Shown: piece by piece, positions 57,059 through 64,000 of the stretch
Numbering within the stretch: position 1 is the stretch's first letter
How the letters are laid out: the number at the start of each line of letters is the position of its first letter
Source of the DNA: Bifidobacterium tsurumiense
GTDB taxonomy: Bacteria > Actinomycetota > Actinomycetes > Actinomycetales > Bifidobacteriaceae
DNA length: 64,000 nt
NCBI RefSeq assembly: GCF_000741765.1
Contig: NZ_JGZU01000003.1
Span: 186,001-250,000, forward strand
Reading direction: 5' to 3'
Translations under genes and position numbers: made by a program
The notes under the pieces: model-generated
Told to the model about the DNA's origin: nothing
Seen by the model: only the letters and a program-made list of their open reading frames with translations
The model's database searches: none

Positions 57059-58879
57059 ATGCTTCGCGAATACACCACTCCTGGATCCGTCACCGTACGG
57101 GACGATGAAAGCCTTTATTCACTCCTCACCGACCGTATCGAACGATCCGGCGATCAAACGGCAATCGCCTCATACAAAACCGCTCCGGGCCAGTGGAAAA
57201 CCGTCACCACTGCTGAATTCCATCGCCAAGTATTGGAGAGCGCGAAAGGCTTGATCGCCTTGGGGATTAACAAAGGCGATTCAGTGACGCTGTTTTCTTC
57301 CACGCGCATCGAATGGGGAATTCTCGACTTCGCTCTTGCCGCCATTGGCGCGGTTAATGTGCCGATCTACGATACCGATTCCGCCTCGCAGGCCGAGCGA
57401 ATCATCAACGACGCCGAAGTCAAACTTGCCATTACCGATAATCGTGATCGCTACGACCGTCTTGATTCCGTGTTTGAACGCTGCCCTGAGCTTGAGCGGG
57501 TGCTCATGATGGACGCCAATGCACTGGGGGCTTTGGAAGGCCTTGGAGTGTCCGTTTCCGACGAGGAGCTCCAAGCACGCATCGATTCGGTTCATGCCGA
57601 CGATTTGGCTACTATCGTCTACACTTCAGGATCCACCGGCGCTCCAAAAGGTGCTGAACTCACCCATCGCAATTTCCTCTCGATTGTCAGAGGAGGCTAT
57701 GAATGCGTTCCCGAAATGATTGCCGATGATCACCCCCGTCTGCTCTTGTTCCTGCCTCTCGCTCATTGCTTTGCCCGCTATGTGCAGTATTGCTCAATTG
57801 GTTCTGATGATGGTGTGGTCGGATATCTCCCGGACACCAAGACCTTGCTTCCTGATTTGCGTTCCTTCGGTCCTACCTATTTGCTCGGCGTTCCTCGAGT
57901 ATTTGAAAAGGTGTATAACGCGGCGTCCCAAAAGGCCGGCATGGGTTTGAAGGGTCGCATTTTCGCCAAGGCTACGGTTGCTGCACGCGAATGGTCACGT
58001 ATGCAGGTTGAAGGTACACGGCCTACGGCTCAGCAGGCAGCGGAGCATGTGGCGTTTGAGACTTTGGTATATCGCTCAATCCGCGGTGCATTGGGCCCGA
58101 ATATCCGTTATGTGGCCTGCGGAGGCGCACCCTTGAGCGAAGATCTCGCCCATTTCTATGCAGGCATCGGCTTGCGCATGATTCAGGGCTATGGCCTGAC
58201 AGAAAGCGCAGCACCATTCACGGTGACTCGCGTTCACGACAATCTCATCGGATCGGTCGGACAGCCTGCCCCCGGTGGCTCTGTGCGAATCGCGGATGAC
58301 GGAGAAGTGCAGCTTAAGGGAGACAATATTTTCCGGGCATATCATCATTTGCCCGAAGCCACTGCGGACACCTTTACCGCAGATGGTTGGTTGCGCACTG
58401 GTGATCTGGGTTCCTTGGATGAGGAAGGCCACCTGAAAATAACTGGCAGGAAAAAGGACATTATCATCACCGCCGGCGGCAAGAACATATCCCCTATCCC
58501 CATGGAACAGGATATCTCCCAATGTCCGATCGTGGAACACGCGGTCCTTATCGGCGACGCCCGACCGTTTGTCGGTGCGCTGATCACTTTGGACTCCGAT
58601 GCCTTGGCACAATGGTTGCCATCCCGAGGATTGCCTGCGGATCTCAGCCTTGCTCAAGCCGCTAAGGAGCCTGCTGTTCGCGAAGAGATTCAGCGTTATA
58701 TCGACAAGGCCAACAAAGGAGTGTCACGTGCGGAATCAGTGCGCAAATTCGTCATTCTCGATCAGCAGTTCACTCAGGACAACCGTTGCTTGACGCCGTC
58801 ATTGAAAGTTGTTCGCCCCAAAGTTTCTGAAGTATTCGCAGACACCATAGAACGCAATCTGTACGAATTCAAGAAATAG
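57059..58879 (+). CDS. Long-chain fatty acyl-CoA synthetase (AMP-forming)
   Basis: 606 residues from ATG 57059 (AAAGGA seven bases upstream; earlier in-frame ATGs at 56990 and 57008 remain possible). ANL superfamily: P-loop IVYTSGSTGAPKGAELTHRN, A4/A5 region MIQGYGLTESAAPFT, A7 WLRTGDLGSLDEEGHLKITGRKKD with the conserved Asp and Arg, and A10 Lys in LTPSLKVVRPKV. It activates fatty acids to acyl-CoA via an acyl-adenylate at the membrane face. It is divergent from the ABC exporter across about 230 bases and convergent with araA. Confidence 0.93.
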   Translation: MLREYTTPGSVTVRDDESLYSLLTDRIERSGDQTAIASYKTAPGQWKTVTTAEFHRQVLESAKGLIALGINKGDSVTLFSSTRIEWGILDFALAAIGAVNVPIYDTDSASQAERIINDAEVKLAITDNRDRYDRLDSVFERCPELERVLMMDANALGALEGLGVSVSDEELQARIDSVHADDLATIVYTSGSTGAPKGAELTHRNFLSIVRGGYECVPEMIADDHPRLLLFLPLAHCFARYVQYCSIGSDDGVVGYLPDTKTLLPDLRSFGPTYLLGVPRVFEKVYNAASQKAGMGLKGRIFAKATVAAREWSRMQVEGTRPTAQQAAEHVAFETLVYRSIRGALGPNIRYVACGGAPLSEDLAHFYAGIGLRMIQGYGLTESAAPFTVTRVHDNLIGSVGQPAPGGSVRIADDGEVQLKGDNIFRAYHHLPEATADTFTADGWLRTGDLGSLDEEGHLKITGRKKDIIITAGGKNISPIPMEQDISQCPIVEHAVLIGDARPFVGALITLDSDALAQWLPSRGLPADLSLAQAAKEPAVREEIQRYIDKANKGVSRAESVRKFVILDQQFTQDNRCLTPSLKVVRPKVSEVFADTIERNLYEFKK

Positions 58880-58994
58880 CCAGCCGCATGAGCGAAGGAA
58901 TACGTTGGACCATCTATCTCTAGTGCTGGCCTTGCAGCCAATACCAAATTGGCAGGTATAGGCCAAATACATTCCAGCACAAGGCTGCGAATAC

Positions 58995-59029
58995 AAAAAA
59001 AAGCCGGAAGGATTCGTTCCTTCCGGCTT
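58995..59029. terminator. Strong terminator shared by araA and the acyl-CoA ligase gene
   Basis: AAGCCGGAAGGA (59001-59012) pairs with TCCTTCCGGCTT (59018-59029) around a 5-base loop. Eight A (58995-59002) overlap and precede the stem on the plus strand, giving a U8 tract for transcripts from araA. The plus-strand side is weaker (TTTGTG). Confidence 0.85.
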
Positions 59030-59186
59030 TGTGTTACCACGAATGACGGATTCGCATTGAACCGATCATGCTGGGGCATTGCGTTGACGCCGTGCAACAC
59101 CTTTGCATAGCAGGACTGGAATCCACCGTCACCTAGTGTTATGTGACCGATGCCACTCCCATAACAGCGGTCACGCAACTTCTTAC

Positions 59187-60704
59187 TTAGTGGCGATTGT
59201 TCAAACGATGGTACATTTCATTGATTTCCAACTCGCGTTCGAACTCGCGAGGCGTGGTGTTCTCGTCGATTGTGGCCAATTCAACACCTGCGATGCGGGC
59301 GAAATCCTCCCATGCTTCACGGCCAACGGAAGTGGTCATGCAGGTATGGTGTGAACCACCGGCGCGCAGCCAGCATTCCGCGGATTCCTTGAGGCTTGGA
59401 CGCGGCTCCCAGAGTGCACGAGCGCATGGCAGTTGCTTGAGTGAACCTGCGGGCTCAACCACATCGACCACATTCATGAGCAGACGGAAGCGTTCGCGCA
59501 CATCAGACATGGAGACCACAACGGCATCACGCTTAGGAGCCACGGTGAAGACGAGACGAACCGGATCGTCCTTGCCGCCGATACCGAGAGGGTGAATCTC
59601 GAGCTTTGGCTTGGCGATTGTGCCAACCGATGGCGAGACCTCAAGCATATGGGAACCGAGGATCATTTCGGCGCCCGGCGCGAAGTTGTAGGAATAATCC
59701 TCCATCAATGAGGCACCGCCTTCAAGGCCGTAACCCATAACCGCACCGATACGGACCAGCACTGCAGTCTTCCAATCACCCTCTGCTGAGAATCCCCAGC
59801 CATATTCGGATGGGAAACGCTGCGGACCGACGCCTGGAAGCTGTCCGAGTGTGCCCAGATCCTCGAAATTGTCAACGCCTGCAGTGGTGCCGTTGTCATT
59901 CATCATATTCACCATGCCAGCCTCTTCCTTGGCTGCGGTGAAGAGTGCATCATAGCGAGCATCCAGCAATTCCGGAGCGATATCGTACTTGGTCTTGTAG
60001 TCCTCGATAAGCGCCTTGACCTGGTCGTCCTTGACTCGATTGACATAATCGACCAGTTCGTTGACCGCCCAGGTGTTGATGGATGCGCCGAATACGCGCT
60101 CCGCTTCGGTCTTGTCGCCTTCGGTAACGGCAACATTGCGCATATTGTCGCCCCAGCGCATAACCTTCATGGTGTTGGACGCATCCCAACCAGCGCAGGC
60201 ACGGGCCCATGTGCCGATCTTCTGAGCGACTTCAGGATCGGTGTAATGACCGACCACGATCTTGCGAGGAACGCCCAAGCGGGTGACGATATAACCATAT
60301 TCGCGATCGCCATGAGCCGCCTGGTTGAGGTTCATGAAGTCCATATCAATGGTCTCCCATGGAATCTCAAAATGATGCTGCGTATTGAGCTGCAACAGGG
60401 GCTTCTTCAAAGCTTCAAGCCCGCGAATCCACATCTTCGCAGGAGAGAAGGTGTGCATCCAAGTAATGACACCAATGCAGGAAGGATCAGCGGAAGCATC
60501 CACCATGAAGTTCTTGACGGCATCAGAGGACTTCAACGTGGGCTTGAGCACCAGCTTGACAGGAATGGCGCCGGTTGCATTCAGAGCATCCACGATCTCC
60601 ACGGACTGTGCCGCGACTTGACGCAATGCCTCTTCGCCATAGAGGTCCTGCGAACCTACGCCGAACCAGATTTCCTTGCCCTCAAAGGGATTTGCCATGG
60701 TCAT
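59187..60704 (-). CDS. araA: L-arabinose isomerase
   Basis: 505 residues. It interconverts L-arabinose and L-ribulose. Conserved stretches: EIWFGVGSQDLYGEEALRQVA, ITWMHTFSPAKMWIRGL, LNTQHHFEIPWETIDMDFMNLNQAAHGDREYG, VDNFEDLGTLGQLPGVGPQRFPSEYGWGFSAEGDWKTA, the catalytic Glu pair within the last block and LMEDYSYNF, and GGSHHTCMTT near the end with metal-binding His. The frame is intact. AAAGGA lies six bases before ATG 60704. Third gene of the araB-araD-araA unit, 83 bases after araD. A weak GTGACCG/CGGTCAC hairpin follows its stop before the main terminator. Confidence 0.97.
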   Translation of the reverse strand: MTMANPFEGKEIWFGVGSQDLYGEEALRQVAAQSVEIVDALNATGAIPVKLVLKPTLKSSDAVKNFMVDASADPSCIGVITWMHTFSPAKMWIRGLEALKKPLLQLNTQHHFEIPWETIDMDFMNLNQAAHGDREYGYIVTRLGVPRKIVVGHYTDPEVAQKIGTWARACAGWDASNTMKVMRWGDNMRNVAVTEGDKTEAERVFGASINTWAVNELVDYVNRVKDDQVKALIEDYKTKYDIAPELLDARYDALFTAAKEEAGMVNMMNDNGTTAGVDNFEDLGTLGQLPGVGPQRFPSEYGWGFSAEGDWKTAVLVRIGAVMGYGLEGGASLMEDYSYNFAPGAEMILGSHMLEVSPSVGTIAKPKLEIHPLGIGGKDDPVRLVFTVAPKRDAVVVSMSDVRERFRLLMNVVDVVEPAGSLKQLPCARALWEPRPSLKESAECWLRAGGSHHTCMTTSVGREAWEDFARIAGVELATIDENTTPREFERELEINEMYHRLNNRH

Positions 60705-60787
60705 AATTATTCCTTTACTTCTTTGTTAGGGTATTGAACAGTATTGGGCTTCCTTACCGCGACTCGGCTGGCAAGAAAACCACGGAT

Positions 60788-61480
60788 TTAGTGTTGTCCG
60801 TAGACGTTTTGGTAGCGGTCGTTGAGCTTGTCGATGTCCTCCTGGGCGATCGGGATGATATCACCCAACTGGCTCGCGGCCCACATCGTATGAGCCACCT
60901 CCTCGGTCATCGCGGCCGCCTTCACCGCCGCCTCGGCATCCTTCCCCACCGTGAACGGACCATGATTCTGCATCAGCACCGCAGGAGACTTCGGATAACG
61001 CTCCAACGTCTCCACCACGCCACGGCCGATCGCCTCCGAACCGATCAGACGGAACGGACCCACCGGCACCGGACCGCCGAACTCATCACCCATCATCGTC
61101 AACCCGCACGGAATCTCCCGACCCGTCGCAGCCCACGCAGTCGCATACGTCGAATGCGTATGCACCACACCGAACACATCAGGCATATGCCGATAGATAT
61201 ACGCATGCGAAGCAGTATCCGAACTCGGCGACTCAGACCCGTCCACCACATTGCCATCCAGATCGCACACCACCATCGAGGACGGCGTCAAAAACTCATA
61301 GCGCAGACCCGAAGGCTTGATCACCATCAGATCAGCCGTACGCAAACGCTGCGACACGTTCCCCGCGGTCCACACCACCAGATTCCACTTGATCAACTGC
61401 TCATGCAACGAGGCAACCACCTCACGCACCTGCTTCACCTCAGCCCTGACCTCAGGACCAAAATCAGCCAAAGACACCAT
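60788..61480 (-). CDS. araD: L-ribulose-5-phosphate 4-epimerase
   Basis: 230 residues. It converts L-ribulose-5-phosphate to D-xylulose-5-phosphate, which enters the bifid shunt through phosphoketolase. Class II aldolase fold: WTAGNVSQRLRTADLMVIKPSGLRYEFL at the phosphate-binding end, SPSSDTASHAYIYRHMPDVFGVVHTHSTYATAWAA with the zinc-binding HTH, and a further His in AVLMQNHGPFTVGKDAEAAVKAA. AAGGA lies eight bases before ATG 61480. Base composition is higher in GC (near 60 percent in lines I counted) than araA and araB, with mostly C-ending codons. Confidence 0.97.
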   Translation of the reverse strand: MVSLADFGPEVRAEVKQVREVVASLHEQLIKWNLVVWTAGNVSQRLRTADLMVIKPSGLRYEFLTPSSMVVCDLDGNVVDGSESPSSDTASHAYIYRHMPDVFGVVHTHSTYATAWAATGREIPCGLTMMGDEFGGPVPVGPFRLIGSEAIGRGVVETLERYPKSPAVLMQNHGPFTVGKDAEAAVKAAAMTEEVAHTMWAASQLGDIIPIAQEDIDKLNDRYQNVYGQH

Positions 61481-61588
61481 AACAACAATCCTTTCTTGAG
61501 ATTTGGTTCGTTATCGAATGACTACTGCCATAGCTCTGATTTCGGGCTATCCAAGAATCCCCGATCAGAGCCAAGTGCAACCAGAGAT

Positions 61589-63226
61589 TTATTCACGCTC
61601 CAACGGAATGGCCTGTATTGCGGCCTTTTCAATGGGCAGTCCCTCCATGAATCTGGAGAAATACTGTTCGAAGCCAACAACATCCTTGGCATCCGGCTGT
61701 TCCGTGGTGGACTGAGAATCTGCAAAAACGCGCTCATCAAGATAATCAGCCAACTCGGTATCGGCGTGCCACAGATAATCTGCAAGCACTGCCATTCCCC
61801 AAGCGCCACCCTCGGCAGCGGTCGACATGACTTTGATTGGAGTATTGAACGCTGCTGCAAGAATCTTCTGAGCAACCTTTGGCGTGGTGAAAATACCGCC
61901 ATGCCCCACCAAGGAATCCACGCGTACGAATTCATCCTTGGTCATGACATCCATGCCGATTTTCACCGGAGCAAATGCTCCAAACAGTTGTGCGCGCATG
62001 AAATTGGCAAGTGTCATATTGGACTCCGGACCGCGGGCGAATACCGGACGCCCTTCTTCCAGACCAGCGAGGAATTCGCCTGAATAGAAGCAATAATTGA
62101 GCAATCCACCCGCGTCATCATCGGCCTCGTCGCTTATGGCTGCACGGAAAAGGGTTCCATACAAGGTTCCTGCATCAAGCGAGATACCTGCGGCTTGGGC
62201 GAATTGGCCGAAGAGTTTCACCCAGGCGTTGAGATCCGAAGTGAAGTTATTGGCATGACTCATGCCCCGCAAGATCGCCTGCAGGAGTGGTGACCAGATC
62301 CACTTCTGGATGCAGTCGGCTGAGCTTGTGCTCCAAAACCACCATTGCGAAAATCGAGGTACCCGCGGAAACATTTCCGGTACGTACGCGAACTGAATTG
62401 GTGGCAACCATACCGGTGCCGGCATCTCCTTCAGGAGGGGCCATGATGGCTCCGGCTTGCAGCACCCCACTCGGTCGAGCAGACGGGCTCCCTCTTCGCT
62501 TAAGGTGCCGGCTTTCTGCCCTGCGACCAAAGGTGCGGGAAGAATATCTTCGATATTCCAAGGTTGTGCAGCGACCTCCGGCAATGCACGGAATTTATCC
62601 AGAAGTTCCGTATCCCATGTGTGTGTTTCAGGGTCGATGGGGAACATGCCTGAAGCATCACCCACGCCGAGCACCTTTTCTCCACTGAGTTTCCAGTGCA
62701 CATATCCTGCAAGGGTGGTCATATAGGCGATCTTGCCCACGTGATCTTCGCCGTCAAGCAGGCATTGATAGAGATGCGCGACGGACCAGCGTTCCGGAAT
62801 ATTATATTGGAAGAGCTCTGAGAGCTTTTCATGTGCTTCATGAGTATTGGTATTGCGCCATGTTCGGAACGGAACAAGCAATTCACCTTGTCCGTCAAAG
62901 GCAAGGTATCCATGCATCATGGCAGAGAAGCCGATGGCTCCGATACGGGTGAGCTTTTCGCCATATGCCGTTTCCACATCATGTGCAAGACCCGCAAACG
63001 CATCCTGCACACCTTCCCATACCTCCTCCAGAGGATAGGTCCACAGCCCATTGTCCAAATGGTTTTCCCAACCATGCTCACCAGCTGCGATGGTGGCATA
63101 GGTGTCATCGATAAGCACTGCTTTTATACGGGTCGATCCAAATTCGATGCCCAAGGATGTTTTTCCACCACGTATCTTTTCCGCGATGGAGGCCACCTTG
63201 TCCGAGGCGTTTTGCGTCGTTGCCAT
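61589..63226 (-). CDS. araB: L-ribulokinase (FGGY family) with a masked double frameshift
   Basis: About 545 residues from ATG 63226 (AAGGAG seven bases upstream). FGGY kinase features: [17 protein letters not shown] at the N-terminus, [51 protein letters not shown], and [16 protein letters not shown] near the C-terminus. The frame is unbroken, yet about 69 residues (roughly 251-319) are nonsense. A different frame across 62268-62474 reads the expected [21 protein letters not shown] and [14 protein letters not shown]. One C is missing at 62473-62474 and one G is extra at 62265-62268. The pair cancels, hiding the error. First gene of the arabinose unit. Confidence 0.92.
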   Translation of the reverse strand: MATTQNASDKVASIAEKIRGGKTSLGIEFGSTRIKAVLIDDTYATIAAGEHGWENHLDNGLWTYPLEEVWEGVQDAFAGLAHDVETAYGEKLTRIGAIGFSAMMHGYLAFDGQGELLVPFRTWRNTNTHEAHEKLSELFQYNIPERWSVAHLYQCLLDGEDHVGKIAYMTTLAGYVHWKLSGEKVLGVGDASGMFPIDPETHTWDTELLDKFRALPEVAAQPWNIEDILPAPLVAGQKAGTLSEEGARLLDRVGCCKPEPSWPLLKEMPAPVWLPPIQFAYVPEMFPRVPRFSQWWFWSTSSADCIQKWIWSPLLQAILRGMSHANNFTSDLNAWVKLFGQFAQAAGISLDAGTLYGTLFRAAISDEADDDAGGLLNYCFYSGEFLAGLEEGRPVFARGPESNMTLANFMRAQLFGAFAPVKIGMDVMTKDEFVRVDSLVGHGGIFTTPKVAQKILAAAFNTPIKVMSTAAEGGAWGMAVLADYLWHADTELADYLDERVFADSQSTTEQPDAKDVVGFEQYFSRFMEGLPIEKAAIQAIPLERE

Positions 63227-63322
63227 GCTGCCGCTCCTTGCTGAGCCCTTACCATACGGGCTTATTCGCATACCTGTGGAGTGCCGTCAACTTCTTCGTC
63301 GACCTAATAGCCGTTGAATGAT

Positions 63323-63336
63323 TGTGAGCGCTCACA
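63323..63336. promoter_or_regulatory. LacI-type operator of the ara operon
   Basis: TGTGAGCGCTCACA, a perfect 14-bp dyad identical to the core of the ideal lac operator. An outer inverted repeat AATGATTG (63317-63324) and CAATCATT (63342-63349) encloses it. It lies directly after the predicted transcription start, a position suited to repression. Confidence 0.75.
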
Positions 63337-63346
63337 TTCCTCAATC

Positions 63347-63375
63347 ATTGTATCCATCCTGAATCAAAACCGCAA
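63347..63375 (-). promoter_or_regulatory. araB promoter
   Basis: On the minus strand TTGCGG (63375-63370), 17 bases, TACAAT (63352-63347). The -10 overlaps one arm of the outer inverted repeat around the operator. Confidence 0.55.
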
Positions 63376-63598
63376 ACTCTCGGAGCAAGAATCCCTCAAC
63401 TCGCTTCGGGTCGTCCATTACATTGAGCGCTATTGGAACGAACACGCCGATGAATCAATCTGATTGCTGTAACACCAACATATGCATCGATGTAAATGTA
63501 TTGCCGAAAACCAGCGCTCATTTCAATGAAATATGGCTACGCCCCGTGTCATATACGGCCCGTCCCACATCCACGCATCACAATGTGCCATCTATGGG

Positions 63599-64000
63599 CT
63601 ATCTCCGTGGAACCGGCCCCAAAGATCCTCGTTTGATCAGTTGTGCGGGAATCAACCCTACGCCGTGCGAAGATGCAGGAAAACTCGTTTCACTGCCCTC
63701 TCCAAGCAAATACAACACCTCGCGCATTGCCGCCACACCCAACTGTTCGAAATCAGGACGCACTGTCGCAAGTGGCGGGAATAGGTTATCCATGGCTGGC
63801 ATATCGTCAAAACCAACCAAACTCACATCCTGTGGAATGCGCACGCCATGCTCATGCAGAGCACGGGCAACACCCACAGCCTGACTGTCATTTGCCGTGA
63901 CGACGACGGTTGGAATCAACGACCCAATGGAACCGTAATAATCGAGCATGTGATTCATCTGCGCATAGGCCTCAGAAGATTCCCAAGTCTTGCAGTGAAT
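63599..64000 (-). CDS. LacI-family transcriptional regulator (partial, 5' end outside window)
   Basis: 134 codons of the C-terminal part are visible; the frame is open to the right edge. The sugar-binding core matches LacI/PurR: KTWESSEAYAQMNHML, IPTVVVTANDSQAVGVARALHEHGVRIPQDVSLVGFDDM (the hallmark xNDxxAxGxxxAL...VSVxGFDD), PLATVRPDFEQLGVAAMREVLYLL, and the ending GVGLIPAQLIKRGS. The helix-turn-helix lies beyond the window. It is just upstream of araB and faces the same way, with a lac-like operator between, so control of the arabinose genes is likely; it could equally be a broader regulator. Confidence 0.88.
   Translation of the reverse strand: MHCKTWESSEAYAQMNHMLDYYGSIGSLIPTVVVTANDSQAVGVARALHEHGVRIPQDVSLVGFDDMPAMDNLFPPLATVRPDFEQLGVAAMREVLYLLGEGSETSFPASSHGVGLIPAQLIKRGSLGPVPRR

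Larger units (their letters stand above)
63227..63598. other. araB upstream region
   Basis: A 372-base interval between araB and the LacI-family gene. It holds the araB ribosome binding site, the lac-like operator at 63323 and a promoter at 63347-63375. Two more AGCGCT cores occur at about 63425 and 63513 without clear flanking symmetry. No further gene seen. Confidence 0.55.

Noticed and set aside
60734-62083. Plus-strand frame of 449 codons opposite araD and araB
   Set aside because: Arg/His/Thr-rich low-complexity translation, a product of the C-ending codons of araD on the other strand.
62247-62561. Separate 104-codon minus-strand gene inside araB
   Set aside because: Its conserved part is the correct frame of araB itself, exposed by the double indel; it is not an independent gene.

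Overview
The window looks like a chromosomal segment of a Bifidobacteriaceae member, most probably Bifidobacterium. This rests on protein resemblance (RpoB/RpoC, AraA, a permuted GH3 glucosidase, fused CydDC-like ABC exporter), a moderate GC content and frequent AAGGAG-type ribosome binding sites. It cannot be fixed to species by reading alone. Most genes lie on the minus strand. I saw no tRNA, rRNA, CRISPR array, insertion sequence or prophage.

Layout. 1-3954: most of an AdnA/AdnB-type UvrD helicase-nuclease that leaves the window on the left. 4169-5300: NTF2-like protein and NAD(P)-binding oxidoreductase, behind a promoter with the 19-bp spacer typical of MerR-family control. 5656-13329: rpoC and rpoB. 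The rpoB frame is broken by one missing base. 13543-18213: membrane-anchored hypothetical, mutY, trmL and the UPF0210/UPF0237 pair. 18326-21866: a deoR-galT-galK operon whose first message looks leaderless. 21978-31098: polyprenol-phosphate mannose synthase-like enzyme, pyrD, an Old Yellow Enzyme homologue, a class A penicillin-binding protein, a Crp/Fnr regulator, a TM2 protein and leuB. 31099-40072: oligopeptidase, App1 phosphatase, a GcvH-like protein without the lipoyl lysine, an L,D-transpeptidase, NADH pyrophosphatase, alpha/beta hydrolase and a DUF4916 protein. 40394-47056: thioredoxin behind a CsoR-like operator, a G5-domain muralytic protein, an MFS exporter, mntH, a membrane-anchored HNH nuclease and an aldo/keto reductase. 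47529-52925: an AT-rich stretch with a membrane-anchored permuted GH3 glycosidase (two frameshifts), a small membrane protein and an AgrC/AgrA-like two-component pair. 53127-58879: a fused TMD-NBD-TMD-NBD exporter and a long-chain acyl-CoA ligase. 59187-63226: araA, araD and araB, with a lac-like operator upstream and a LacI-family regulator running off the right edge.

Metabolically the window joins sugar entry into the bifid shunt (Leloir enzymes GalK/GalT; arabinose to xylulose-5-phosphate by AraA/AraB/AraD) with cell-wall assembly and remodelling (class A PBP, L,D-transpeptidase, G5/lysozyme-like protein), redox proteins and the core transcription machinery.

A caution applies throughout. 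At least five single-base indels occur in short G/C runs: one in rpoB, two in the GH3 gene and a masked pair in araB. Because rpoB is essential, base-calling error is the simplest explanation, so the broken genes should not be read as true pseudogenes without resequencing.

No clearly new multi-gene system was found. The most rewarding leads are regulatory: the MerR-type promoter, the CsoR-like operator at trx, the LytTR direct repeats at the two-component operon, and the leaderless gal operon. The GcvH homologue with histidine at the lipoyl position is the best protein lead.
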